From assembly GCF_004799755.1 (NCBI RefSeq), contig NZ_SLUB01000035.1, positions 1 through 44,972 on the forward strand: a stretch of 44,972 nt of DNA, in the 5' to 3' direction. Of the stretch, positions 1 through 8,755 are shown in pieces (positions within the stretch are counted from its first letter, which is position 1; every line of letters starts with the position of its first letter). Position numbers and translations under genes: made by a program. This DNA comes from Bacillus timonensis. GTDB taxonomy: Bacteria; Bacillota; Bacilli; Bacillales; Bacillaceae_L. The notes beneath the pieces are model-generated. The model did not search any database. It saw only the letters and a list, made by a program, of their open reading frames with translations, and was not told the origin of the DNA.

Positions 1-171
<171 letters not shown>

Positions 172-343
172 GAGTATTGATTGCTTAAAATACCTTCGGC
201 ATTTTTCGCAAAATCCGATGAGGCATTTCAAGAAGCAAAGATCTTGCTCAATAAGTTTGTTACTTAGAATTAACGTTGACGCTTGTATTGTGTTCAGTTT
301 TCAAAGAACTTTTTTTGACTCGCTGTTCATCAGCGACTTTTAT

Positions 344-372
344 AATATAACATCTTTAGAAGTCTATGTCAA
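344..372 (-). promoter_or_regulatory. rRNA operon promoter P2
   Basis: On the minus strand a perfect -35 TTGACA (367-372) is separated by 17 bases from a -10 TATATT (344-349). It lies about 170 bases upstream of the 16S 5' end, and the leader holds the TCTTTGAAAACTGAACA segment typical of Bacillus rrn leaders. The bases after the -10 (AAGTCGCTG) recur after P1, as expected for duplicated rrn promoters. Confidence 0.85.
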
Positions 373-425
373 CACCTTTTAAATGGTGAATCATTTTTTC
401 AAGGCGCTGTAGCAGCGACTTAATT

Positions 426-454
426 AATATACCAAGTTTAGTTTTTACAGTCAA
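426..454 (-). promoter_or_regulatory. rRNA operon promoter P1
   Basis: Minus-strand -35 TTGACT (449-454) and -10 TATATT (426-431) with an exact 17-base spacer, 82 bases upstream of the similar P2. Tandem sigma-A promoters of this form are the rule for Bacillus rRNA operons. Confidence 0.8.
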
Positions 455-545
455 CCTAAATTATTCTGGGATTTTCGACCAATTCCACTGCACTCTCCCA
501 CAACCCGACAAATATCGTGAGATCATACTGTCAAAGTTGATCTAA

Positions 546-579
546 ATAAAAAAAGACACCAGATATTTAATCTAGTGTC
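546..579 (-). terminator. Intrinsic terminator after pbuG
   Basis: On the minus strand a 10-bp stem (GACACTAGAT pairing with ATCTGGTGTC, one G-T wobble, 5-nt loop; 555-579) is followed by seven Ts. It starts 11 bases after the pbuG stop codon. Confidence 0.85.
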
Positions 580-589
580 CCTCGTTTTT

Positions 590-1912
590 TTAAACTAAGA
601 AAATGAAATATAAAATAAAGATGAAGAATAAAGCGTACATGATTGGGTGAATTTCTTTCGCTTTTCCTTTTACCATCATTGTAATTGGATAAAAGATGAA
701 GCCAATCGCAATACCTGTTGCAATACTAGATGTTAATGGCATTGTTACGATTGTTAAGAACGCCGGAACCGCAATCTCGAATTTCTTCCACTCGATATCA
801 CCTAAACTTGCAACCATTAGAACACCAACGATGATTAATGCTGGCGAAGTAACGGCTGGTGTTACCACTCCTAATAGCGGAGAAAAGAATAAGGCTAATA
901 AGAATAATACTGCTGTTACAACTGAAGCAAATCCTGATCTTGCACCTGCAGCAACACCTGCTGTTGATTCAACGTAAGATGTAGTTGAAGATGTTCCTAA
1001 GATGGCTCCGATTACTGTACCGGTTGAATCTGAAACCAATGCTCTTCCCGCACGTGGAAGTTTATTGTTTTTCATAATTCCCGCTTGGTTTGCTACCCCA
1101 ACTAATGTTCCTGCTGTATCAAAGAAATCTACAAACATAAATGTAAGGATAACAACCAACATATCCATATTGAAGATTTCTCCGAAGTGCGTAAATGCCA
1201 CTCCGAATGTTGGTGCTAAACTTGGTACTGAGCTCACAACCTTGTCTGGAGCATCAATTAAACTGAAAAGCATCCCAACAATTGCTGTAATAACCATACC
1301 GATAAATACTGCACCGTTAATCTTACGAACCATTAGAATGACTGTAATTACAACACCAAAAACGGCTAATAATGTGTTACCATTTGATAAGTCGCCTAAC
1401 GCTACTAAAGTAGCAGGATCAGCAATTACAATATTTGCATTTTTAAGACCAATAAATGTAATAAATAATCCAATCCCTGCACCAACTGCTAATTTTAAGT
1501 TTTGCGGGATGGCATCGATAATTTTTTCACGAATTCGAGTTAATGTTAGAAGAACTAATACGATACCTGATACTAAAACGCCTGATAACGCTGTTTGCCA
1601 CGAAATTCCCATTCCTAGTACAACTGAGTAAGCAAAGAATGCATTAAGCCCCATACCTGGCGCTAAGGCTACAGGATATTTCGCAACGACACCCATGATC
1701 AATGTACCGAGCGCTGCGGCAAGAGCTGTTGCAACGAACACTGCGTTTGCATCCATTCTTAATGCATCAGGAAAATCTGTTACATCACTTAATGATAAAA
1801 TTGATGGGTTAACAAATAAAATATAAGCCATCGATAAGAATGTTGTGATTCCACCGATAATTTCTCGTCTATAAGAAGTTCCAAGCTCATCGAATTGAAA
1901 ATACTTTTTCAT
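590..1912 (-). CDS. pbuG: Hypoxanthine/guanine permease PbuG (NCS2/AzgA-like)
   Basis: Integral membrane protein of 440 residues, length-matched to B. subtilis PbuG, which imports hypoxanthine and guanine by proton symport. The N-terminal FDELGTSYRREIIGG, the APGMGLNAFFAYSV segment, the VDFFDTAGTLVGVA segment and the FYPITMMVKGKAKEIHP tail are hallmarks of the PbuG/PbuO group; about 12-14 hydrophobic helices span the chain. I chose the ATG at 1912 rather than the earlier in-frame start at 1978 because AAAGGGAGAGGG precedes it at good spacing and the known family begins here. It has its own promoter, a guanine riboswitch and a leader terminator, so it should be off when guanine is plentiful. 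It lies downstream of guaA, as in B. subtilis. Confidence 0.93.
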   Translation of the reverse strand: MKKYFQFDELGTSYRREIIGGITTFLSMAYILFVNPSILSLSDVTDFPDALRMDANAVFVATALAAALGTLIMGVVAKYPVALAPGMGLNAFFAYSVVLGMGISWQTALSGVLVSGIVLVLLTLTRIREKIIDAIPQNLKLAVGAGIGLFITFIGLKNANIVIADPATLVALGDLSNGNTLLAVFGVVITVILMVRKINGAVFIGMVITAIVGMLFSLIDAPDKVVSSVPSLAPTFGVAFTHFGEIFNMDMLVVILTFMFVDFFDTAGTLVGVANQAGIMKNNKLPRAGRALVSDSTGTVIGAILGTSSTTSYVESTAGVAAGARSGFASVVTAVLFLLALFFSPLLGVVTPAVTSPALIIVGVLMVASLGDIEWKKFEIAVPAFLTIVTMPLTSSIATGIAIGFIFYPITMMVKGKAKEIHPIMYALFFIFILYFIFLV

Positions 1913-1980
1913 ATGATTCCCTCTCCCTTTGATCCGTATTGTCGTAAAAGAATTGAGTAACTTATAGAATAAGCGCACAA

Positions 1981-2010
1981 AAGCGCCCCAGAGAAGCCTC
2001 TGAAGCGCTT
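1981..2010 (-). terminator. Leader terminator (riboswitch expression platform) of pbuG
   Basis: Long imperfect hairpin on the minus strand: AAGCGC pairs with GCGCTT and CAGAG with CTCTG, closing a small loop. It sits between the guanine aptamer and the pbuG start and is followed by TTGT, a weak U tract. This is the expected place for a ligand-stabilised terminator. Confidence 0.7.
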
Positions 2011-2074
2011 GACGTTAAGGATAACGATAGAAAAGAAGAATCAAGTTAATAGACTCTCTTCATTATCTGTTATA

Positions 2075-2144
2075 CCTCGTAGTCAAGCTAATTTACGGTA
2101 GCCTGGTAGAAACTTTTGGGCCATATCCCCAAGATTATACGACG
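2075..2144 (-). promoter_or_regulatory. Guanine-class purine riboswitch (pbuG leader)
   Basis: Minus-strand aptamer with the conserved core: P1 strand CGTCGTATAAT, GGATATGG in J1/2-P2, GTTTCTACC, CCGTAAA, then CTTGACTACGAGG closing P1. The specificity base corresponding to xpt position 74 is C (TTGA-C-TACG), which predicts guanine/hypoxanthine rather than adenine. Loop complementarity between L2 and L3 looks intact. Confidence 0.95.
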
Positions 2145-2173
2145 TATTTCAACAAAATCTTTATTTCGATTTT

Positions 2174-2202
2174 ATTATATGACAATGTACCTAGAGAGTC
2201 AA
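2174..2202 (-). promoter_or_regulatory. Sigma-A promoter of pbuG
   Basis: Minus-strand TTGACT (2197-2202), 17-base spacer and TATAAT (2174-2179), placing transcription start just before the guanine aptamer. Confidence 0.85.
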
Positions 2203-2248
2203 TAAAATAAACGAACATTATTTCATTTTTATTTTATATTGTTCGTAA

Positions 2249-3787
2249 TTATTCCCACTCGATTGTTGCTGGTGGTTTACTTGTAATATCATACACAACT
2301 CTGTTTACGTGACTAACCTCATTCACGATTCTTGTAGAAATAACTTCGAGAACATCCCAAGGAATACGAGCCCAGTCTGATGTCATTCCATCAATTGATG
2401 TAACAGCACGAATTCCAATTGTGTAATCATAAGTTCTTGCATCTCCCATTACTCCGACACTACGGATATCTGGAAGGACGGTAAAGTATTGCCAAATTTC
2501 GCGCTCAAGACCGGCTTTTCTAATTTCTTCTCGTAGGATGAAATCTGATTCACGAACAATCTCCAGTTTATCCTCTGTTATCTCACCTAACACGCGAATT
2601 CCTAGCCCAGGTCCTGGGAATGGTTGACGCCAAACGATTTCATCAGGAATACCTAACTCAGTACCTAATGCACGAACCTCATCCTTAAATAAAGTATTAA
2701 GTGGTTCGATTAATTGAAACTGCATATCTTCTGGAAGTCCACCAACATTGTGATGTGATTTGATGGTTTGTGCTGTTGCTGTTCCACTTTCAATAATATC
2801 TGTATAAAGAGTTCCTTGTGCAAGATAATCAATTCCTTCTAGCTTGGCAGCTTCATCATCAAACACATAGATAAACTCATTACCAATGATTTTACGTTTT
2901 TGCTCTGGATCACTTACGCCTTTTAGCTTAGATAAGAAGCGGTCCTTCGCATCGATTTTAATTACATTCATATGGAAACCTTCACTAAAGGTCTTCATCA
3001 CACTTTCAGCTTCTCCCTTACGAAGAAGACCGTGGTCAACGAACATACATGTTAATTGATCACCGATTGCTTTATGAATCAATACAGCAACAACGGAAGA
3101 ATCTACACCCCCGCTAAGTGCGCAGAGAACCTTTTTATCACCAACAGTTTGGCGGATTTTTTCCATTTCAATTTCAATGAAGTTTTCCATGGACCAGCTT
3201 TCTGAACATCCGCAAACTCCGAATACAAAGTTTTTTAGAAGATCATTTCCATAGACTGAATGACGGACCTCTGGATGGAACTGAACTCCATATAAGTTAC
3301 GCTCTGAATCGCTCATAGCTGAAATGGGACAAGATGGGCTTACCGCATCGACAGTAAAGCCTGCTGGTGTTTCAACAACTAAATCGCCATGGCTCATCCA
3401 CACCACTTGTTCACTTGGGATATCTGAAAAAAGAGCAGATTCGTTTTGAACATTAATGGTTGCTTTTCCGTACTCACGATTATGTGCCTTTTCTACTCGG
3501 CCTCCAAAGTGTTGTGTCATCAACTGCATTCCGTAGCAAATACCTAATACCGGCACGCCTAAATCGAAAATTCTCTCATCACATCTAAATGAGTTTTCAT
3601 CATAGACACTATTTGGTCCACCAGATAAAATGATTCCCTTCGGCTGCATCGCCTTGATTTCTTCGACTGTTAACGTATGTGGGTGAAGCTCACTATAGAC
3701 GCCAAACTCACGAATCCTTCTTGTGATTAATTGATTGTATTGGCTTCCGAAATCTAAAACAACGATCATTTCTTGAACGTTATTCAC
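2249..3787 (-). CDS. guaA: GMP synthase (glutamine-hydrolysing)
   Basis: Converts XMP to GMP using glutamine and ATP, the last step of de novo GMP synthesis. The N-terminal class I amidotransferase domain has the nucleophile Cys84 in GICYGMQ and the His171/Glu173 pair in GVQFHPEV. The ATP pyrophosphatase domain has the PP-loop SGGVDSS near 225-231, and the C-terminal dimerisation domain ends in the typical KPPATIEWE. Length 512 is standard. The start is a GTG at 3787 preceded by GAGGTG; the next in-frame ATG (residue 7) would cut into the family's usual N-terminus. A guanine riboswitch, a leader terminator and its own promoter control it, so GMP synthesis and purine uptake by neighbouring pbuG respond to the same ligand. 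Confidence 0.98.
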   Translation of the reverse strand: MNNVQEMIVVLDFGSQYNQLITRRIREFGVYSELHPHTLTVEEIKAMQPKGIILSGGPNSVYDENSFRCDERIFDLGVPVLGICYGMQLMTQHFGGRVEKAHNREYGKATINVQNESALFSDIPSEQVVWMSHGDLVVETPAGFTVDAVSPSCPISAMSDSERNLYGVQFHPEVRHSVYGNDLLKNFVFGVCGCSESWSMENFIEIEMEKIRQTVGDKKVLCALSGGVDSSVVAVLIHKAIGDQLTCMFVDHGLLRKGEAESVMKTFSEGFHMNVIKIDAKDRFLSKLKGVSDPEQKRKIIGNEFIYVFDDEAAKLEGIDYLAQGTLYTDIIESGTATAQTIKSHHNVGGLPEDMQFQLIEPLNTLFKDEVRALGTELGIPDEIVWRQPFPGPGLGIRVLGEITEDKLEIVRESDFILREEIRKAGLEREIWQYFTVLPDIRSVGVMGDARTYDYTIGIRAVTSIDGMTSDWARIPWDVLEVISTRIVNEVSHVNRVVYDITSKPPATIEWE

Positions 3788-3838
3788 AAAATCACCTCGT
3801 TATATTTTTTAATATATCCATCTGATATTATGCAAATC

Positions 3839-3991
3839 AAATTCGCCTTGGCGAATTTGCGCCCAGATTTTTAGGCTCACACGAGGTGGGTCACAAAGAC
3901 GTTGCCACAGGATGTGGCGCCATTAGTCTTTGATCCTAAGCTCGAAAACTTACCTTTGAAAATCTGTGGCATCCGCCGGAGGCTTTTTTTT
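3839..3991 (+). repeat. Structured nested-inverted-repeat element in the guaA leader
   Basis: A non-coding block that reads on the plus strand as nested hairpins. A 9-bp-arm palindrome (3839-3858) is followed by an outer stem CAGATTTT (3864-3871) with AAAATCTG (3959-3966), an inner stem CAAAGAC (3894-3900) with GTCTTTG (3926-3932), and a GCCACA/TGTGGC hairpin (3904-3918). A GC-rich hairpin (3969-3983) ends it with eight Ts (3984-3991). This could be a small RNA with its own terminator, antisense to the guaA leader, or a dispersed repeat of the MITE/BIME type. Its style recalls repeats I associate with Bacillaceae intergenic regions, but I cannot confirm copies here. Next to it, 3991-4024, is another hairpin with 11-bp arms. 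Confidence 0.55.
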
Positions 3992-4023
3992 ACCTTTATT
4001 TTAGTTTGGTACTAAATAAAGGT

Positions 4024-4061
4024 AAAAAAATAGAATCCTACCTATAAAAGGCAGAATTCTA
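4024..4061 (-). terminator. Leader terminator (riboswitch expression platform) of guaA
   Basis: On the minus strand TAGAATTCTGCC pairs with GGTAGGATTCTA across a small loop, followed by seven Ts. It lies just downstream of the guanine aptamer and upstream of guaA. Confidence 0.85.
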
Positions 4062-4087
4062 GTTCACGTACACAAATAGAATAGCTG

Positions 4088-4159
4088 CCTTCATAGTCAA
4101 ACCATTTACGGTGGTCTGGTAGAAACTTTCGAACCATATTATCGAGGATATACGAAGGT
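4088..4159 (-). promoter_or_regulatory. Guanine-class purine riboswitch (guaA leader)
   Basis: Minus-strand aptamer: ACCTTCGTATA opens P1, followed by ATATGG, GTTTCTACC, CCGTAAA and TTTGACTATGAAGG closing P1. The base equivalent to xpt C74 is C, predicting guanine. The core differs from the canonical ATAATC by reading ATATCC. Confidence 0.93.
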
Positions 4160-4180
4160 ATTTCTATTGAATTTGTGATA

Positions 4181-4209
4181 ATTTTATCAAGCAGGTATCT
4201 ATTGGTCAA
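4181..4209 (-). promoter_or_regulatory. Sigma-A promoter of guaA
   Basis: Minus-strand TTGACC (4204-4209), 17-base spacer and TAAAAT (4181-4186). The -35 overlaps the yebA stop codon, and no terminator separates yebA from guaA, so read-through from the upstream operon would also meet the riboswitch. Confidence 0.7.
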
Positions 4210-6383
4210 GATGATATCCTTTTAATTAAATTTTCCCATAATTCGACGGACATTGACCATTCCTTATAGGCGTTGTCTTTACGGTATAAAGCTCGTTCAT
4301 AGCTTCGTGTTAATTGTTCCATTTCATGCCCTTTGTAAAAGCGATCCACTTGAATCGAATATTCCCTCAAGGTTTGACCGTCTTTTCTTGGGAGGCCGAC
4401 ACGTTCCAGTTGTTTTAGCAACGCATGATAGGCTTTAAAATACACCTCTTCGCCTTTGGCGTTTTTGTACATCCAAATATAAAGATATGGCATCCATTTT
4501 TTTCGTGTCTTGAAAAAGACATATGCGATCAAGAAAAGGCTCAAAAAGACAATCAGTACATATTTCCATGAGAAGGCGTCTCCTAGTTTTTCAAAGATGC
4601 TGTTGTCCGTGTCTTCTGAAACAGGTGCGGCCACCGTTTCTTTCGCCTCTTTTTCCTCAGGAATTTCCATTGGTGTTGTTTGTGGTGTTTGACTATTTTC
4701 ATTTCCAGTCATCGTTAAATCATAGGAAAATAGATTAGCGTTACTAAATCCCTTGGTTGGCTCAAATGGTACCCAACCAAACTCTGGAAAATAAACCTCA
4801 ACCCAAGAGTGGGCGTTATTGTTCGTGATTTCATAGGTGTTTACTTCGACACGCTCACCCTCCGTATAGCCTTTAACCCATCTGGCCGGAATATCAGCCG
4901 CTCGCAATAAAACAACCATTGAAGTAGAAAAATTATCACAATAGCCCACTTTTGTATCAAATAAGAACTGGTCTACATAATCTTCGTCAGTTCCTGGGAT
5001 GGCGACATTTTGGGTATCATACGCAAACCCATTTAACTGAAAGTAATTTTCGATCGCCTTCACTTTGTCATACCGGTTTGTATGTGAACTTGTGATTTCT
5101 ACAGCAAGTTCTTTTACACGTTCAGGGAGGTTATCCGGTAATTGCATGTACCTTTCTCTAAAAAGGTCAATCTGCTCAATCCTCCCCGGCTCCGTGACCT
5201 CTTTTAAGTGGTTAATATAGTATTTCGGATACTCATAACGAAGTGAATAGCGATCCAATTTAACTACATCATTGCCTCTATAGGTCGAGATTTTTTCGGA
5301 TAATGTATTGGCACTAAAATGGATATCAGGATCTGCCTCTACAGATGTCAATCCTAATGGATATACGATATGTGAATATTTTAGATCCATTTGAATATCA
5401 GCATCAAATTCCTCTACTTCTGTTTTTTCCTCATACCACTTTAAAGATGTATTCTCATCATAAAAAATGTCTTTTTCCGGTTGCCCTGATAATCTCCAGC
5501 CCTTCCCGGTATAAGTATCCTTGGTTTCCACTCGCCAATAATGACGTTTTTCAGTTTTTGCTGTAAAGACGACTGTATCATCAGCAATAAAGGGGCCGCC
5601 TAAATTTTGGTCATTCGTACCATAGCCTATTTTCTTTACCCCGTTAATCGAACCATTGGCATTCTCCTGTCCATATCCCTTTAAAAATGGAACCGGGTCT
5701 GGCCATTGAGGTGAAGCCTTCGGGGAGACGTATCCAATAAATGTAGAAAACAGAATAAAAACAGCTAAAGGAACTGCCCATTTTTTACCTATGCTTACAT
5801 GCTTAGTAAGTTCCTTGTCCTTTAAACGCTCAAATTGCAGGATTCCGAGCATGAAGAAACCGATTAACACAGTTCGAACGATTGCCATTTGGGCATTATA
5901 TGGGCTGAAAGTATCGATTACCGTGATATAAATGATAGTCAACACGAAAAACAAAAGGATTCTTTTTTGATGAGTAAACCAATAATGGAGGAGATAACTC
6001 ATTAACCAAAGCAAAATGCTAAAGAGAAGCGTCCGAAAAATCGGCGTCATTCCCCACCAATTCGCTTGGAACATGAGCCCGATATTTTTTATAATATCTG
6101 CAACAAGTTCACCCAACCATGTAATATCTAAAAAATCTTCCTTAAAATAGAGCGAATGAATCATATACACGATTAGAAAAACCTTAATAAATGCACCGAG
6201 CAAAAACGGCACACGTAAAAATAACAATAGAAAGCATGCCCCAATAAAAATGACAAACCCGGCTGTCTCCTGTGTATCTGTCACGGTTTTAAGCGGTCGC
6301 AGCCATTCCCACAATAAAAAAAAGCCAAATACATTCAATAATAGGTTCCGAATATCACGTTGTGCTGGAATTTTAGGCTTCAT
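4206..6383 (-). CDS. yebA: Transglutaminase-like membrane protein (TgpA/YebA family)
   Basis: 725-residue membrane protein. The N-terminal third (about residues 12-225) holds a cluster of hydrophobic helices (DUF3488-type). An extracytoplasmic transglutaminase-core region follows, with the Cys of VGYCDNFS, the His of NAHSWVEVYF and an acidic residue in WVPFEPT, where many relatives have Asp and this one has Glu. One more helix lies near 615-640 and a DUF4129-like cytoplasmic tail closes the chain. The function of the Bacillus protein is not established; a role in envelope protein or peptide processing is a family-level guess. Its ATG overlaps the stop of the upstream yeaD-like gene by four bases (ATGA), and GAGGTGAG precedes it. 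The three-gene set MoxR-DUF58-transglutaminase is conserved. Confidence 0.88.
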   Translation of the reverse strand: MKPKIPAQRDIRNLLLNVFGFFLLWEWLRPLKTVTDTQETAGFVIFIGACFLLLFLRVPFLLGAFIKVFLIVYMIHSLYFKEDFLDITWLGELVADIIKNIGLMFQANWWGMTPIFRTLLFSILLWLMSYLLHYWFTHQKRILLFFVLTIIYITVIDTFSPYNAQMAIVRTVLIGFFMLGILQFERLKDKELTKHVSIGKKWAVPLAVFILFSTFIGYVSPKASPQWPDPVPFLKGYGQENANGSINGVKKIGYGTNDQNLGGPFIADDTVVFTAKTEKRHYWRVETKDTYTGKGWRLSGQPEKDIFYDENTSLKWYEEKTEVEEFDADIQMDLKYSHIVYPLGLTSVEADPDIHFSANTLSEKISTYRGNDVVKLDRYSLRYEYPKYYINHLKEVTEPGRIEQIDLFRERYMQLPDNLPERVKELAVEITSSHTNRYDKVKAIENYFQLNGFAYDTQNVAIPGTDEDYVDQFLFDTKVGYCDNFSTSMVVLLRAADIPARWVKGYTEGERVEVNTYEITNNNAHSWVEVYFPEFGWVPFEPTKGFSNANLFSYDLTMTGNENSQTPQTTPMEIPEEKEAKETVAAPVSEDTDNSIFEKLGDAFSWKYVLIVFLSLFLIAYVFFKTRKKWMPYLYIWMYKNAKGEEVYFKAYHALLKQLERVGLPRKDGQTLREYSIQVDRFYKGHEMEQLTRSYERALYRKDNAYKEWSMSVELWENLIKRISS

Positions 6384-7597
6384 GATTTTCTCACCTCATG
6401 GAAAATGTCTGCAAAATGCCCTTCATATACGACTTTTGCAAATACATTGTGCTTTCGAATGGCTCCAAGGACACTAATTTCATCCTGTGTTAGTTGAGTA
6501 CCTTTTTCTTTTATGACAAACATTTGCAGATCTGCATTTCGCATTGAAAATCTGCCTACTAAATGAATCGTATCATCGCTTAGTTCACTTGTAACAAGCA
6601 TGAAGGTTACCGGCTGATAGACTTTTTTCATTTCTGACTCCACAATTTGTGAGAAAGGTAGTGGACTATCGTCTTTTACCTTTGCTAAGTGGTAATAGAT
6701 CACTTGTTGCTGGGATTCGCCATCCTTTAAAGGAAAAACCGTTTGATCCTCTCCAATCGAGATAAATGCGACCTGGGCCCCTTTTCTCAAAATAGCTTTT
6801 GTAAGGGAGGCTGTAAAGGTGACAATCTGTTCAAAATGAGTCGACTTTGTTCGATCCATGAATAAAACAACGTCATGGCTTTGCTGCTGCTCGAATTCCT
6901 TCGTCATAATATTATTTCGTCTTGCTGATGCCTTCCAATCAATCCATGAAAAACGATCCCCTGGAGTATAGTCTCTGACACCCACTGCTATTGCTGTATC
7001 CCGCTGTAACCTTACAATTGAAGAGGTCATCCCTTGTTCAAACCGGCTTTCAAGCTGTCGGTATACCAAATCTACGTACTGTGGATATACTAGAAACTGG
7101 TCACGAACAGGTGCGATCGTTTCCTTTTCTATCAGTCCGAACAAATCTCCCGTCTTGATGCGAATACCTTCTAATAAATGCTCTCCCCTTGAGATTGAAT
7201 CGAATTCGTATTTATAGGTCAATTCTCTTTTAAACCACGGAAAAAGAAGGACTTTTGACTGCTTGGATTGCTCATATTTTTTAAATTGTGGTGGCAAAAG
7301 CTCCTCAATAATTATGTACATTAATGGAAACGGGGCCTTTCGCTTAATCACAATCGTTGCTTCAAATTTTTCCCCTGCCACATATTCAGTTTGGTTCATA
7401 TGACGAACCAATTTGAAATCCTTAAGGGGATAGATCGTTAAAGCAAAGGAATATAACCCGAACGGGATGAAACTATAAAATAGAAACCAGCTGACAAACC
7501 CACCTTGAAACATCGCATATACAAAAGTTGCTACAATGAGAAGGAAGATATTTACGAGCTTACCTGTTTCCTTTAGCTTTCGAAATAGTTTCCTCAT
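6380..7597 (-). CDS. yeaD: DUF58 domain protein (YeaD)
   Basis: 405-residue protein with two closely spaced hydrophobic helices at residues about 18-60 and a soluble region carrying the DUF58 signature (RDYTPGDRFSWIDWKASARR near the middle) within a von Willebrand A-like fold (VVLFMDRTKS). DUF58 proteins are almost always partnered with MoxR ATPases, as here. I prefer the ATG at 7597, which overlaps the upstream stop as TGATG, over the TTG one codon earlier. The function is unknown; MoxR-vWA pairs are thought to act as chaperones or assembly factors. It overlaps both neighbours, so the three genes are almost certainly co-translated. Confidence 0.88.
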   Translation of the reverse strand: MRKLFRKLKETGKLVNIFLLIVATFVYAMFQGGFVSWFLFYSFIPFGLYSFALTIYPLKDFKLVRHMNQTEYVAGEKFEATIVIKRKAPFPLMYIIIEELLPPQFKKYEQSKQSKVLLFPWFKRELTYKYEFDSISRGEHLLEGIRIKTGDLFGLIEKETIAPVRDQFLVYPQYVDLVYRQLESRFEQGMTSSIVRLQRDTAIAVGVRDYTPGDRFSWIDWKASARRNNIMTKEFEQQQSHDVVLFMDRTKSTHFEQIVTFTASLTKAILRKGAQVAFISIGEDQTVFPLKDGESQQQVIYYHLAKVKDDSPLPFSQIVESEMKKVYQPVTFMLVTSELSDDTIHLVGRFSMRNADLQMFVIKEKGTQLTQDEISVLGAIRKHNVFAKVVYEGHFADIFHEVRKS

Positions 7598-8559
7598 CAA
7601 CGATTCAACGACCTTTGCACAGGAATCGGCGTTCTTTCAATAATTTTCGTCACTACCTTCTCGGTCGTCATTCCTTCGAATCTTGCTTCCGATTTTAAAA
7701 TGAGTCGATGTGGCAGAACATAAGGTGCAAGGTATTGGATATCATCTGGAATCACAAAATCCCTGCCGTGAATCAAAGCATACGCCTGTGCCGCCTTCAT
7801 TAATGCGATTGAGCCACGCGGACTAGCCCCTAGATAAACCGAACTATGCTCTCTCGTACGGCTAACTAAATCTACGATATATTCTTTAATGGTTTGGTCA
7901 ACATAGACTGCCCTTACTTCCTTTTGCAGGTCTATTAATTCTTCAAGATTAATGACTGCTTCAAGGTGTTCAATCGGCTTAGACTTTTCGGCTCGATTTA
8001 AAACTTCAATTTCCTCATTTGCGGACGGATAGCCCATTTTCATTTTTAATAGAAAACGGTCGAGCTGTGCTTCTGGAAGTGGATATGTCCCTTCATATTC
8101 AATCGGGTTTTGTGTGGCCATGACAAAGAATGGCTTTGGTAATGGTCTTGTTACTCCATCAACCGTGATGCTACTTTCTTCCATCCCTTCTAGTAAGGCA
8201 GATTGTGTCTTCGGAGATGTTCGGTTGATTTCATCCGCTAGTACAATATGACCTATAATCGGGCCTGGTCTGAATTCAAACTGGAGTTCTTTTGGATTAT
8301 AAATAGACGTTCCAGTTACATCCGATGGTAATAGGTCGGGCGTAAACTGAATTCGTTTAAATTCCGCACTCACTGATTTCGCAAGGGAACGCACCATCAT
8401 CGTCTTCCCTACACCTGGCACATCTTCTAGTAAAACATGTCCTTCCGCTAATAATGCAACCAAGCTTAGTGTGGCTACATCTCTTTTTCCGATCATAACT
8501 TTTTCGATATTTTCGATAACTCTTCCTAAAACTGGATGTAACGTGTCAAGCTGCGCCAT
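7597..8559 (-). CDS. yeaC: MoxR-family AAA+ ATPase (YeaC)
   Basis: 320-residue AAA+ ATPase. Walker A is EDVPGVGKTMM near residue 45, Walker B is VLADEINR near 108, sensor 1 lies in FVMATQNPIE, and an arginine-finger region occurs in LPEAQLDRFLLK; the C-terminal lid domain has YLGASPRGS. MoxR ATPases are believed to remodel or activate vWA-domain partners, and the DUF58 protein encoded immediately downstream is the obvious partner. GGGGGACGG precedes the ATG. It is the first gene of the yeaC-yeaD-yebA operon. A -10-like TATAAT is visible about 75 bases upstream (near 8617), but the -35 is unconvincing. Confidence 0.93.
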   Translation of the reverse strand: MAQLDTLHPVLGRVIENIEKVMIGKRDVATLSLVALLAEGHVLLEDVPGVGKTMMVRSLAKSVSAEFKRIQFTPDLLPSDVTGTSIYNPKELQFEFRPGPIIGHIVLADEINRTSPKTQSALLEGMEESSITVDGVTRPLPKPFFVMATQNPIEYEGTYPLPEAQLDRFLLKMKMGYPSANEEIEVLNRAEKSKPIEHLEAVINLEELIDLQKEVRAVYVDQTIKEYIVDLVSRTREHSSVYLGASPRGSIALMKAAQAYALIHGRDFVIPDDIQYLAPYVLPHRLILKSEARFEGMTTEKVVTKIIERTPIPVQRSLNR

Positions 8560-8702
8560 TTTCCGTCCCCCTAAAAACTCGTATCTCTTACAATATACGT
8601 AACTATTATACTATTCACACACTAATTATAAAAGCGAATATAGGCGATTCCTAAATTCAATAAACATCGTTCGATACGTTTTGATAGCTGCACAGTTAAT
8701 CA

Positions 8703-8736
8703 GAAAAAGACCCAGATTATTAAAACAATCTGAGCC
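8703..8736 (-). terminator. Intrinsic terminator after the betaine transporter operon
   Basis: Minus strand: CTCAGATT pairs with AATCTGGG across an 8-nt loop, followed by TCTTTTT. It lies about 20 bases after the stop of the ATPase gene. Confidence 0.75.
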
Positions 8737-8755
8737 AGAGTATGCTTGTATTCTA

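Noticed and set aside
1002-1631. 209-codon open frame on the plus strand inside pbuG
   Set aside because: It is antisense to a well-conserved permease, has no ribosome site, and its Thr/Ile/Pro-rich composition is that of a shadow frame.
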